From positions 6,206,501 to 6,270,500 of the forward strand of contig NZ_MEHJ01000001.1 in assembly GCF_001746415.1 (NCBI RefSeq): DNA of 64,000 bases, written 5' to 3'. The notes below the pieces were generated by a model. That model worked only from the letters and a program-made list of their open reading frames with translations, was not told the origin of the DNA and did no database searches. Of the stretch, positions 26,622 through 36,000 are shown in pieces; positions within the stretch are counted from its first letter, which is position 1, and the number at the start of each line of letters is the position of its first letter. The stretch comes from Streptomyces agglomeratus. GTDB lineage: Bacteria > Actinomycetota > Actinomycetes > Streptomycetales > Streptomycetaceae. Position numbers and translations under genes: made by a program.

Positions 26622-27725
26622 ATGACGAGGATTGACTGGGACGCCACCGCCGACTCCTTCGACCGGGAGCCGGACCACGGCCTGCTCGACCCCGCCGTGC
26701 GCGCGGCGTGGGCCGCGCGCCTGAGGACCTGGCTGCCGGCGGACGGGCGGCCTGCCGAGGTGCTCCATCTCGGCTGCGGTACGGGGAGCCTGTCGCTGCT
26801 CGCCGCGGAGCAGGGGCACCGGGTGACGGGGGTGGACCGCTCGCCGCGCATGGTGGACCTGGCGCGGATCAAGCTCGCCGGGACGCGGGCCGAGATCCTC
26901 GTCGGCGACGCCTACCGGCCACCGGTCGGGGAGCGGCGGTTCGACGTCGTGATGGCCCGTCATGTTCTGTGGCTGCTTCCCGATGCCGCGGCGGCGCTGC
27001 GGCACTGGTGCTCCCTGCTGAAGCCCGGCGGACGGCTGCTGCTCATCGAGGGGGCCTGGGCCGGCGACGGCATCCCCGCGGCCGAGCTGCTGGCGGCGCT
27101 GACCCCGCTCACCTCGCACGTACGGCACGAACCGCTGTCCGCCGACGCGACCCTGTGGGGCCGTGCGGTCGACGACGAACGGTACGCGCTGGTCGCCCAC
27201 CCCGCCCGGCGCCCCCGCCACACCGAAGTCGTCGACGTGCACCTCGTCCTGCGCCGGGGCGACGAGGTGCTGCTCGCCCGCCGGTCCGGCACCGGTTACG
27301 CGGACGGTCTGCTGCACGCGCCGTCGGGGCACGTCGAGGACGGCGAGGACGTACGGGCCGCGATGATCCGCGAAGCGGCGGAGGAGATCGGCGTCGTGCT
27401 GGGCCCCGACGACCTGCGCGTGGCCCTGGTCATGCAGCACCGGGGACCGCGCGGAAACCCGAGGACGGGCTGGTTCTTCGAAGCGGAGTGCGGCCCGGAC
27501 CTCGCACCGTACAACCGGGAACCGGACAAGTGCTCCGAGCTGGCCTGGTACCCCATGAGCGCTCTTCCCCCGGACATGGTCGCCTACTGCCGGGCCGGCC
27601 TCGACGCCTACCGGGCGGGGGAGCGCTTCGTCGTCCACTGGCACGAGGACGGCGACTCGATCGCCTACGACGAACAGGGGAAGCGGCGAGCGGTCCACCT
27701 GCCGACGACGGGGACGCCGGCCTGA
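26622..27725 (+). CDS. fusion of SAM methyltransferase and Nudix hydrolase
   Basis: 367 aa from the ATG at 26622. Residues ~1-195 are a class I methyltransferase: motif I VLHLGCGTGSL (47-57), VTGVDRSP (motif II Asp), and LLKPGGRLLLIE. Residues ~200-345 are a Nudix domain with a complete box at 236-258 (G-x5-E-x7-REAAEEIGV). In Streptomyces both domains usually occur as separate proteins; here there is no stop or frameshift between them. The Nudix part may remove a toxic or oxidised nucleotide, and the methyltransferase acceptor is unknown. It follows the GNAT gene by 36 bp and may be its operon partner. Confidence 0.82.
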   Translation: MTRIDWDATADSFDREPDHGLLDPAVRAAWAARLRTWLPADGRPAEVLHLGCGTGSLSLLAAEQGHRVTGVDRSPRMVDLARIKLAGTRAEILVGDAYRPPVGERRFDVVMARHVLWLLPDAAAALRHWCSLLKPGGRLLLIEGAWAGDGIPAAELLAALTPLTSHVRHEPLSADATLWGRAVDDERYALVAHPARRPRHTEVVDVHLVLRRGDEVLLARRSGTGYADGLLHAPSGHVEDGEDVRAAMIREAAEEIGVVLGPDDLRVALVMQHRGPRGNPRTGWFFEAECGPDLAPYNREPDKCSELAWYPMSALPPDMVAYCRAGLDAYRAGERFVVHWHEDGDSIAYDEQGKRRAVHLPTTGTPA

Positions 27726-27772
27726 GTATCCGTACCCATGTGGGGTGAGGGCCGGTTCGGCAGGATGTGCGT

Positions 27773-28414
27773 ATGACCCGTATTCCGCGTGTGCTCGCCG
27801 TTCTGCTGCTCCCGGTCGTGCTCGGTGCCTGTGGTGCCGAGACGGCGACCGACGCCGACGCCCCGCCGCAGGCCGAACTGAAGGCGCGGGCGGGGGAGTC
27901 GGCGTTGGAGCTGATCTATGTGACCGAGGCGCCGGGGTACGACCTGGCACGGCAGTCCGTGGGCGTCATCGGGAACGACGGCTTCTCGGCCACGTACGTC
28001 TCCGCCGCCTCCGGCGGACAGATACAACTCGCCGTCGACCGCGGAAAACTGGACGCGGCGAGCTGCGCGAAGCAGTCGGTGGGTTCGGGCGGAGGCGGCG
28101 GGGACGTCGCGTGTGAGCGCGACGGCGACCTCTGGTACCGCGCGGCGGCCGACGCCCACGAGTACGCCCGGGCGTACGAGGGTCATGTGGTGCGGGTCAG
28201 CGCCGACGCGGACCGCGTGGACCGGGAGACCCTGCGCCGCGCCGCCGAGAAGGCCCACCGGGCCGGCGCCAAGGAGCTGGACGAGGTGCTCCCGGCGACC
28301 GGTGGCGGCTCTGGTGGCGGCCCCGGCACCGGCGTCGACGAGATGCCCGAGCGCGGCGACCTGCCCCCGGTGGGCGACGGCGCCCCCCACAACGACGTGG
28401 GCGCCTCCGGCTGA
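27773..28414 (+). CDS. putative lipoprotein of unknown function
   Basis: 213 aa from the ATG at 27773; a GTG two codons earlier is possible. Lipoprotein signal: TRIPRV, hydrophobic VLAVLLLPVVL, lipobox LGAC with the lipidated Cys near residue 20. The mature domain has one Cys pair (AASCAKQ, DVACERD) separated by a Gly-rich loop. A Gly/Pro-rich tail ends the protein. No catalytic motif is visible. It converges on the DUF402 gene with only 16 bp between and no obvious terminator. Confidence 0.7.
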   Translation: MTRIPRVLAVLLLPVVLGACGAETATDADAPPQAELKARAGESALELIYVTEAPGYDLARQSVGVIGNDGFSATYVSAASGGQIQLAVDRGKLDAASCAKQSVGSGGGGGDVACERDGDLWYRAAADAHEYARAYEGHVVRVSADADRVDRETLRRAAEKAHRAGAKELDEVLPATGGGSGGGPGTGVDEMPERGDLPPVGDGAPHNDVGASG

Positions 28415-28430
28415 CCCGGACCCCGTCCCC

Positions 28431-28967
28431 TCAGTGGTAGAGCAGCCCCTGGAACCCCGCGCCACGGGCGCGGAGTTCCAGCCGGTAGAGGGACCGGACC
28501 GCCTCGGCGGCGGCCTCCGGGTCCCGGTCCGCCAGGCCGCTCGCCGCGAACTCGTCCTCGTCCAGACGCAGGACGGTGGCACCGTCCGCCGACACCCACA
28601 GGTCGAGGTCCAGGTCCTCGACCTCCACCCGGCCGCCCGCGACGACCGCCGGACGCGTCACGTCGCAGTACCAGCCCTTCAGCGCGCCGTCGCCCGCCCT
28701 GACCTCCTTGACGGCGTACCACCGGTCCCGCCAGTAGTGCTCCGTGAAGACGTCACCGGGCTCGAACCGTACGAAGCCGAAGTCCCGTACCCCCGGAGCC
28801 GCCCACGGGGCGCTCACCACCAGGTGCGTGCCGTCGTCGGAGACGACGGAGGCCGGGTAACGGATCTTCGTACGGCCCGCCTTGACCAGGGCGACCTCGA
28901 CTTCCCGCCCGGCGTTCCCGGTGCTCCCGGCGAACTCGCCCCCGGTCTCACCCGAACGTGCGGACAT
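28431..28967 (-). CDS. DUF402 (FomD/Ntdp-like) protein
   Basis: 178 aa from the ATG at 28967, which lies inside the 3' end of the upstream GNAT gene (20-bp overlap). It carries the DUF402 core: FTEHYWRDRWYAVKEVR, KGWYCDVTRPAVV, VEVEDLDLDLWVSADG and LDEDEFAASGL. The clustered Asp/Glu residues bind divalent metal in characterised members (nucleoside tri/diphosphatases, and FomD, which hydrolyses a CMP-phosphonate). The enzyme probably hydrolyses a nucleotide diphosphate or conjugate. It is co-transcribed and coupled with the double-GNAT gene. Confidence 0.82.
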   Translation of the reverse strand: MSARSGETGGEFAGSTGNAGREVEVALVKAGRTKIRYPASVVSDDGTHLVVSAPWAAPGVRDFGFVRFEPGDVFTEHYWRDRWYAVKEVRAGDGALKGWYCDVTRPAVVAGGRVEVEDLDLDLWVSADGATVLRLDEDEFAASGLADRDPEAAAEAVRSLYRLELRARGAGFQGLLYH

Positions 28968-29868
28968 GACGTACCTCCGAGGCGCAGATCTCGTATCCGA
29001 ACCACCTGTTCACGGCGAGCATGGGCAGGTTGTCCGCGTCGTTGCTGGTGTACGCGTCCGTGTAGCCGGCCGAGCGGGCCAGGTGCAGGGAGTCGTTCTT
29101 GGCCAGCTTCGCGAAGCCGCGGCCCCGGTGGGCGCGCACGGTGCCGGTCATGCCGGACCAGTACCGGGTGAGGCCGTCCGTCTGCGCCGCCGTGAACGCC
29201 GCGACCCGTCCGTCGGCCACCACGACCGTGGACAGTCCGTGGTCGAGGAGCGGATGGTTCCAGGTGTGGCTGATCCAGTCCTCGTAGTCCGTGAAGTCCG
29301 TGCTGATGTCGCTGGGTTCGTCGGCGGTGGTCTCCGCGTCGGCCTCGAACACCGGCCTCGGGTCGTCCCGGAAGTCGGCCGCCGTATGGAGTTCCACGCC
29401 GGCGGGAAGCGGCTGCCGCGGGGGCAGTCGGCCGTTCGCCAGGTCCAGGCGCTGGAAGTGCATGGGGCGGGTCGGCCGGTAGCCGCGGTGCTCGGCGAAG
29501 GCGCGGGACTCGGGTGTGTCCACCACCCAGGCGTAGACGGCCGTGGCGCCCTCGGCGCGCAGGTGCTCCTCGGCAGCGCGCAGCAGCAGCGAACCCGCGC
29601 CGCGGGTGCGGTGGCCGGGGTGGATCTGCGGCGTGACGAACGCCTGGCCGGGCTCGGTGCTGTCGTACGCGATACCGGCGAAGGCCGTGCCGATGAGCTC
29701 GCCGTCCTCCTCGGCCACCAGCATGCGCATCTTCTTGTCCGGATGCGCGGTCGCCCGTTCGAAGGCAACGGACTCGGGGGTCGTCACCATGAAGGGCAGC
29801 GCGGCGCGGCGCACCCGGACCCACGCGTCGGTGTCGGCCGGGGTGAAGTCACGAACGATCAGGGTCAT
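28948..29868 (-). CDS. two-domain GNAT acetyltransferase
   Basis: 306 aa from the ATG at 29868 (MTLIVRDF). It has two GNAT units: the N-terminal one with FVTPQIHPGHRTRGAGSLLL (acetyl-CoA motif) and AEHRGYRPTRPM, the C-terminal one with SGMTGTVRAHRGRGFAKLAK and AVNRWFGYE. The tandem layout resembles mycothiol-synthase-like proteins, but key identity to MshD cannot be judged. One lobe may only be structural. It is divergent from the GntR gene with a 73-bp gap. Confidence 0.82.
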   Translation of the reverse strand: MTLIVRDFTPADTDAWVRVRRAALPFMVTTPESVAFERATAHPDKKMRMLVAEEDGELIGTAFAGIAYDSTEPGQAFVTPQIHPGHRTRGAGSLLLRAAEEHLRAEGATAVYAWVVDTPESRAFAEHRGYRPTRPMHFQRLDLANGRLPPRQPLPAGVELHTAADFRDDPRPVFEADAETTADEPSDISTDFTDYEDWISHTWNHPLLDHGLSTVVVADGRVAAFTAAQTDGLTRYWSGMTGTVRAHRGRGFAKLAKNDSLHLARSAGYTDAYTSNDADNLPMLAVNRWFGYEICASEVRHVRTFG

Positions 29869-29941
29869 GGTGCCGGACGTTACGCGGGGGGCGTGTCCGG
29901 GTGCCTCCCATTTTTCCCGGCCCGTGGGGGACAATCGGGCC

Positions 29942-30316
29942 GTGACCTTGAAGATCGCCATTGACGCGGACTCCGGTACCGCTCCGTACGAACAACTGCG
30001 CGCCCAGATCTCGGACCAGGCCCACGCCGGCGCGCTGCCGGTGGGCTACAAACTGCCGACGGTACGCGCCCTCGCGGAGGATCTGGGCCTCGCCGCCAAC
30101 ACCGTCGCGAAGGCGTACCGCGCGCTGGAGAGCGACGGCGTGATCGAGACGCGGGGGCGCAACGGGACGTTCGTCGCGGCGGCGGGGGACGCGGCGGAGC
30201 GCCAGGCCGCCGCCGCGGCCCAGGGGTACGCGGAGCGCGCCCGGCGTCTCGGCCTCGGCCACGAGCAGGCGCTGGCGGCGGTCGAGGACGCGCTGCGGGC
30301 GGCGTACGGGCGGTGA
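29942..30316 (+). CDS. YtrA-subfamily GntR transcriptional regulator
   Basis: 124 aa from the GTG at 29942, with GGGGGA a few bases upstream. N-terminal winged helix: PYEQLRAQISDQAHAGALPVGYKLPTVRALAEDLGLAANTVAKAYRALESDGVIETRGRNGTFV in consecutive segments. It is followed by only ~50 residues of helix for dimerisation, the short effector-less architecture of YtrA regulators. These usually control adjacent ABC transporters; none is adjacent here. It converges on the AAA ATPase gene, so targets are probably distant or its own promoter. Confidence 0.88.
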   Translation: MTLKIAIDADSGTAPYEQLRAQISDQAHAGALPVGYKLPTVRALAEDLGLAANTVAKAYRALESDGVIETRGRNGTFVAAAGDAAERQAAAAAQGYAERARRLGLGHEQALAAVEDALRAAYGR

Positions 30317-30348
30317 ACGCGGCGCGGTGCGGTACGCGTGGCCCGCGG

Positions 30349-31458
30349 CTACAGGTACAGCCCCGCGTCCGAGCCGTCCTGCTGGGACGGGACCGACGCC
30401 GGTCCGGTGCCCCGGCGCAGCGCGTACAGCTCCGCCAGGGTCGCGCCGTCGCGGCCGACGGCCTCCTCCCGGCCGGGGGTCTCCGTACCCAGCCAGCCCA
30501 ACGCCTCCGCGCGCGTCAGCGAGCCGACCTCGATGCGCGCCATGCAGCGGCCCGGCCGCACCACCGCCGGGTGCAGCCGCTCCAGGTCCTCGTTGGTGGT
30601 GACACCGACCAGGACATTGCGGCCCTGGCCGAGCAGACCGTCCGTCAGGTTCAGCAGGCGGGAAAGGGCCTGGCCCGCCGTGTGTTTGGCCTCGCCCCTG
30701 ATCAGCTCGTCGCAGTCCTCCAGCAGGAGCAGCCGCCAGCGGCCCTTCGCCGAGCCGTCGTCCTCGCCGATCGCGATGTCCATCAGATAGCCGACGTCGT
30801 TGAAGAGCCGCTCCGGGTCGAGTACGCAGTCGACCTGGCACCAGTCCCGCCACGACCGCGCCAGCGTGCGCAGCGCCGACGTCTTGCCCGTACCCGGCGG
30901 ACCGTGCAGCAGGAGCAGCCGGCCCGCGATGTCGTCCGGGGTCACCTTCATCAGCCGGTCCAGCGCCTCGGCCACCGGAGCGGTGTAGTTGGGCCGCACC
31001 GCGTCCCACGTACCGGCGGAGATCTGGCGGGTCGTGCGGTGCGGGCCCCGGCGCGGCGAGACATACCAGAAGCCCATCGTGACGTTCTCGGGCTGCGGTT
31101 GGGGCTCGTCCTGGGCACCGTCCGTAGCCTGCTTCAGGACTCTTTCGGCCAGCTCGGAGGTGGTGGCCGTCACCGTGACGTCCGCGCCGCGCGTCCAGCG
31201 GGACACGAGCAGGGTCCAGCCGTCGCCCTCGGCCAGGGTCGCGCTGCGGTCGTCGTCACGGGCGGCGCGCAGCACTCTGGCGGCCGGCGGCAGGAGCGTG
31301 GCGCCGGTCTTGACGCGGTCGATCGACCTGCTGTGGGAGTACGGCTGCTCGCCCGTCGCGAAACGGCCGAGAAACAGCGCGTCGACGACGTCCGACGGGG
31401 AATCGCTGTCGTCGACGTTCAGCCGGATCGGCAGAGCGGCCTCAGGGTTTGCGGACAT
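30349..31458 (-). CDS. DUF5925 AAA+ ATPase
   Basis: 369 aa from the ATG at 31458 (MSANPEAA). Residues 1 to ~150 are a DUF5925-type N-terminal domain. The AAA+ core has Walker A GPPGTGKT (186-193), Walker B LLLLEDCDE (243-251), sensor-1-like VGVTTNED and an arginine-finger-like HPAVVRPGRC, resembling Rubisco-activase/BCS1-type AAA proteins. It presumably remodels a protein partner, which is unknown. It is monocistronic, between the GntR gene and the polysaccharide cluster. Confidence 0.85.
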   Translation of the reverse strand: MSANPEAALPIRLNVDDSDSPSDVVDALFLGRFATGEQPYSHSRSIDRVKTGATLLPPAARVLRAARDDDRSATLAEGDGWTLLVSRWTRGADVTVTATTSELAERVLKQATDGAQDEPQPQPENVTMGFWYVSPRRGPHRTTRQISAGTWDAVRPNYTAPVAEALDRLMKVTPDDIAGRLLLLHGPPGTGKTSALRTLARSWRDWCQVDCVLDPERLFNDVGYLMDIAIGEDDGSAKGRWRLLLLEDCDELIRGEAKHTAGQALSRLLNLTDGLLGQGRNVLVGVTTNEDLERLHPAVVRPGRCMARIEVGSLTRAEALGWLGTETPGREEAVGRDGATLAELYALRRGTGPASVPSQQDGSDAGLYL

Positions 31459-31568
31459 GGCGCCCATGATCCGGCACGGCGCCGCCCCGTGCACCCCGGT
31501 TTCCGACGTTCATCCGTTCTGCGTCACACCTGCCGGAATGCCGCCCCCCGCCGATACGCTGAACGGTG

Positions 31569-33005
31569 ATGGGACGCCATGGATGGAACTCCGGGGCAAG
31601 GCGGTGGCGGTTCACCGCACTGATCGGCGTGGGCGTGGCCGCGATCGCCCTCGTACTGACGATGTGCACGGCACTTCCCGGCCGCGACGGCACCGTCGGC
31701 CGGGACGACAACGCCGGCACCACCACCGACGGCGACAAGGTGCACGGCACCCCCGTGCCGCCGTCGGGCGCGCCGAAGCCCGCACTCGGCTGGGGCTTCA
31801 CACACACGCAGTACAGCGCCGACGAGGGCGAGGCGGCCGCCCTGCGCCGGGCCGAGGAGACGCTGTCCGCGCGGCCGCTGCCACAGATCCAGCACATCAT
31901 GGGATGGGGCGCCGAGAATCCGGAGCCGTCCCCCGGCCGCTACCGCTTCGACGAACTGGACAGCCGCGTCGACCTGATCCGCAGAACGCGCGGCACCCCT
32001 GTGATCACGCTGTGCTGCGCGCCCGACTGGATGAAGGGCGGCAAGGCGGGGGCGGAGAACACCGACTGGAGCAGGGAAGCCCTGGAGACCGCTCCGAGGC
32101 CCGAGCACTACGAGGACTTCGCGAAGCTCGCCGGCACCGTCGCCAGGCGCTATCCCGACGTACGCCACTTCATCGTCTGGAACGAGTTCAAGGGCTTCTT
32201 CGACGACAGCCGCCGACGGTGGAACCACGAGGGCTACACCGAGCTGTACAACCTGGTGTACGCCGAGCTGAAGAGGGTCAACAAGGAGAACCTCGTCGGC
32301 GGCCCCTACCTCGTCATGGACAGTTACGAGCCGCGCGACAAGACCTACGCCTCCGCGCTCAAGGGGCCGTGGGGCAGCGTCGACCAGCGGGTCCTCGACT
32401 CCTACACGTACTGGAACGAGCACAAGAAGGGCGCCGACTTCGTCGTGATCGACGGCGCCAGCTACACCCGCCACGACGAGCTGCTGCCCGACGAGTTCCG
32501 TGCCACGGAGAAACTGACCGCCGTGAGCGAGTGGATCGGCGACCGTTCGGGCGGGCTCCCCGTGTGGTGGGCGGAGTACTACGTCGAACCGGGCGACGAC
32601 GATGACGACCGCCACGGCTGGAGCGAAACGCGCCGCACCGCCGTCCACGCCTCGGGCCTGATGGCGATGGCCAGGGGCGGCGCGAGCACGGCGTTCTACT
32701 GGAATCCGCAGAACAGGGGAGACGCCGAGTGCGCCGGATGCCTGTGGCGTCCGACCCAACTGCCCGACGGCGGCGGGGGGCTGCCGATGATGAAACTGCT
32801 GGCACGGTTCGCCGGGGAGTTCCCTCCCGGGACCCGCTACGACGGCTCCGTGCCGGTCGCCGCCGACGACGCACGCCACATCCGCGTCCTCGCCGACGAC
32901 CGGACCGTCCTCGTCGTGAACACCCTCGGCCGGCCCGTCAGGACGAAGGTCGACGGGAAGTCCCTCGACCTGAAGGGGTACGAAGTGAGGTGGCTGGAGC
33001 GCTGA
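31569..33005 (+). CDS. secreted GH39-like glycoside hydrolase
   Basis: 478 aa from the ATG at 31569; an adjacent GTG at 31566 is possible. The N-terminal signal/anchor is FTALIGVGVAAIALVLTM with a Cys close after. A TIM-barrel enzyme of clan GH-A type: HFIVWNEFKGF has the N-E pair expected of the acid/base Glu, and LPVWWAEYYVEPG holds a strand-7 Glu as candidate nucleophile. The C-terminal beta segment (TVLVVNTLGRPV) fits GH39/xylosidase-like proteins. It converges on the polysaccharide cluster, suggesting it trims or releases the polymer made there. Confidence 0.75.
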   Translation: MGRHGWNSGARRWRFTALIGVGVAAIALVLTMCTALPGRDGTVGRDDNAGTTTDGDKVHGTPVPPSGAPKPALGWGFTHTQYSADEGEAAALRRAEETLSARPLPQIQHIMGWGAENPEPSPGRYRFDELDSRVDLIRRTRGTPVITLCCAPDWMKGGKAGAENTDWSREALETAPRPEHYEDFAKLAGTVARRYPDVRHFIVWNEFKGFFDDSRRRWNHEGYTELYNLVYAELKRVNKENLVGGPYLVMDSYEPRDKTYASALKGPWGSVDQRVLDSYTYWNEHKKGADFVVIDGASYTRHDELLPDEFRATEKLTAVSEWIGDRSGGLPVWWAEYYVEPGDDDDDRHGWSETRRTAVHASGLMAMARGGASTAFYWNPQNRGDAECAGCLWRPTQLPDGGGGLPMMKLLARFAGEFPPGTRYDGSVPVAADDARHIRVLADDRTVLVVNTLGRPVRTKVDGKSLDLKGYEVRWLER

Positions 33006-33045
33006 AGCGGGCCACAGCCGGGCCCCGCCCCGCCCCCGCACCTCA

Positions 33046-36000
33046 CTACGCCATCGTCAGGAACCGCTGTGCCAGCGACGCCAGCAGCACGGCCAGCAGC
33101 GGCAGCGAGAACCAGAACGTGCTCTGGAGCCACTGCAACTGCCGTACACCGGGTGCCACCCCCACCCGTACGACCTCCCGCGCCGCCAGCAGCACGATCA
33201 GCGCCAGCGCCGCGAGAGCGCCCACCACCGACCACGGAGTCCATGTGATCTTCGGACCCGGCGGCCCCGGCGCGGGTTTCCCGACCGGGCCGTCGGGCTG
33301 CTCGCGCAGCGCGTACATCGAGACGTCGGCGTTGGACAGGACCTTCGTCAGCTCCGGCCGCCGGTCGAGCCGCGCGGTCAGCCGCCTCTCCCAGGTGGCC
33401 GAGTAGCCCGCGTCGAGACGGAGATACGTCGACTGACTCCGGTTGACCATGAGGTACGAATTCGGCCCCGCGTCCTTCAGCGACTTGACCAGCCCCGAGA
33501 CCAGCACCGGATCGGTGGGTGCGAGCGTCGGTAAGTAGGTGACCTTCTCCATGTCCCGCGCGCCCCACGGCATGGCGGGCGTCACGTCGTCGACGGTGTC
33601 GCTGCTCAACCACAGCAGCCGCACCGACGGATCGTCGTGCGCGTACACGAACTCCATCGCCGCGACCTCGCCGGACCTGGTCCGCTCGAAGGACTCGTTG
33701 CCCCAGCGGGAGACCAGGAAGCCGCCCATCAGCAGCAGGCCCGTCAGCAGCGCCGCCAGCGGCGCGAGGCTCTTGCGGTCCGCCTCCCGCTCGGCGAGCG
33801 TGACACCGGTGCGGGGGAACAGCGCGAGCCCGGCCAGCAGAGCGGCGCCGGGCAGCGCGAACATGAAGACGCGCAGCGCCATTTCGCCGCCGTACGACTG
33901 CATGCCGAAGCCGAGGAACGGTACGAACGCCAGCACGGGCAGCGAGCGCTCGCTGTATCCGGCGAAGCGCCGCCGCCACCATCCCCAGCACGCGAATGCC
34001 ATCACACCGCCGGCCATCGCGACCCTCACGTACAGCACCAGCTTGTGCGTCGAACTGCCGCCCTCGATGCGGCCGGAGACGGACGAGGTCACGTTGCCGC
34101 CCACCCCGCCGACTCCGCCGAACAGCTCGTCGAAGTGCCCCGACCAGTACGGCTCGGCGAAGAATCCGATCCACACGGCGACCAGCACCGCGAACAGCAT
34201 CGGCAGGCCGCGCAGCGTCGAGCGGCCCGCCACCACCAGGACCGCGAGCACCCCGAGCATCACGAACGGGGTGAGCTGGTGGGCCGGCACGGTGGCGGCG
34301 AAGAGCCCGGCCAACACCAGCAGGAGCACCGCCTTCTCGCGCCGCCCGGCGGGCCTGACCTCCGCCTCGCCGGGGCGCCGCCTGCTCCACAGCACGCGGG
34401 GCTCGCGGAACCAGACCAGCAGCACCGCGACGAAGGCGAGGTACATGGCGTACGTGAAGCCCTGCGGCGAGAAGTAGTCCTGGCCGACCCAGCCGCTCAG
34501 TACGAAGATCCACGACCCGGTCCACTTCGCCCGCCAGCCCGCCCGCATCGAGCGCGTCAGCAGGAAGAGCGGCGGGAGGTAGAGCAGTTGCATGGCCAGG
34601 GGCCACCAGCGGATCACGGACGACATGTCGGAGACGCCGCACGCCTCGGCCACGAAGGTGGCCAGCGCGAAGAAGCCCGGCCAACTCCAGCGGGCGTCGA
34701 GGTCGGGCACCGCCGTGCCGGTCCGCTCGATGTGGTCCATGAAGCCGAGGTGCTGCCAGGCTGTCGGGAAGCGAGGCTCGGCCTCCAGGACGGCGGGCAG
34801 CGCGTGCAGCGACACCACCGTGGCCAGCAGCACGGTGGTCAGCAGGACGGGCCTCGGCCGGTCCGGCCACAGCAGCGAGGCGAAGGACAGCGCGAGCAGT
34901 CCCGCGCCGGTCAGCGTGGCCGCCGGGAGTACGGAGACCAGCCCGAGGCCGCCCATACGGTCGAGGTCCGCCTCACCGATGTGCCGCACCGGCAGCCAGT
35001 ACAGCGCCAGAGCGGCCAGGAGCAGCAGGCCGACGCCGACTTCGGGGACCCGCGAGCGCAGCGTGCGCAGCGGATGCGGCAGGGGAGTGCGATGGGGCGC
35101 GGGCGGCCCGTGGGGCGTACGGGACACCGGAGCCACGCGCTCCTCACCCGCGCCGCCCGCCACGCGCCCCGCTCCACCCGCGCCGCCCGCCACACCGGCC
35201 TCGCCCGCCATACCCGTCATGCCGGCCTCGCTCGCCTCCCGGGACGGTGTCGCAGCCGGTACGGACGAGACGGAGCGGGGAGCTTCGGGAGTGGCCTTCG
35301 GCAGCGGCGGCCCGAGCGCCCACGTCGGCCGGTGGCCGTTCCCCTCGCCGGCCCCGCCGCTGCCCGGCGCCGGTGTGCCGGCGGCCGGAGTCCCCGGTCC
35401 CGGCCGCACATCGGGCCTGCGCTCCTGGTGGTCGAAGTCCAGCCGCGCCCCGAGCGGCATGGTGGGCGCGTCGAGCGCCGAGCGCAGCGCCCAGCGCGGC
35501 CCGGACCCGCCGCCGGACGGCGTGTCCTCACCCGTACGCCCGCCGCTCGCGGACACGGCGTCCCCGCGATCGCCGCCGACCGCCAGGTCCGCCAGGTCGC
35601 CGTCCGGGGCCGCGGCGTCGGCGCCCCGGTCCCCGGCGGGCGGTGCGGACCGCACCACCCGGTACAGCATCACGCCCGCGACCGACGCCACGACAGCCAG
35701 GCTGGAGATCTCCGCGATCCCGGCCCCCACGAGCCCCATGCGCGGGAGCAGCAGCAGCGTCAGGCCGAGGACGAGGACGCACAGCCCGCCCTGGAGGTAG
35801 GCGAGGGGGGAGGTGCGGCTCTGGGCGCGCAGCACCGCGAAGTACACCTCGATGACGACCCGCAGCAGCGCGCCGACGGCGAACCAGCGCAGCAGCGGGG
35901 TCGCGGCGTCCGCGTACCCCTCGCCGAAGACGCCCAGGATGTACGGGGCGCCGAAGAACAGGACCGCCGCGACCGGCACCATGATGCGCGCCATGCGGCG

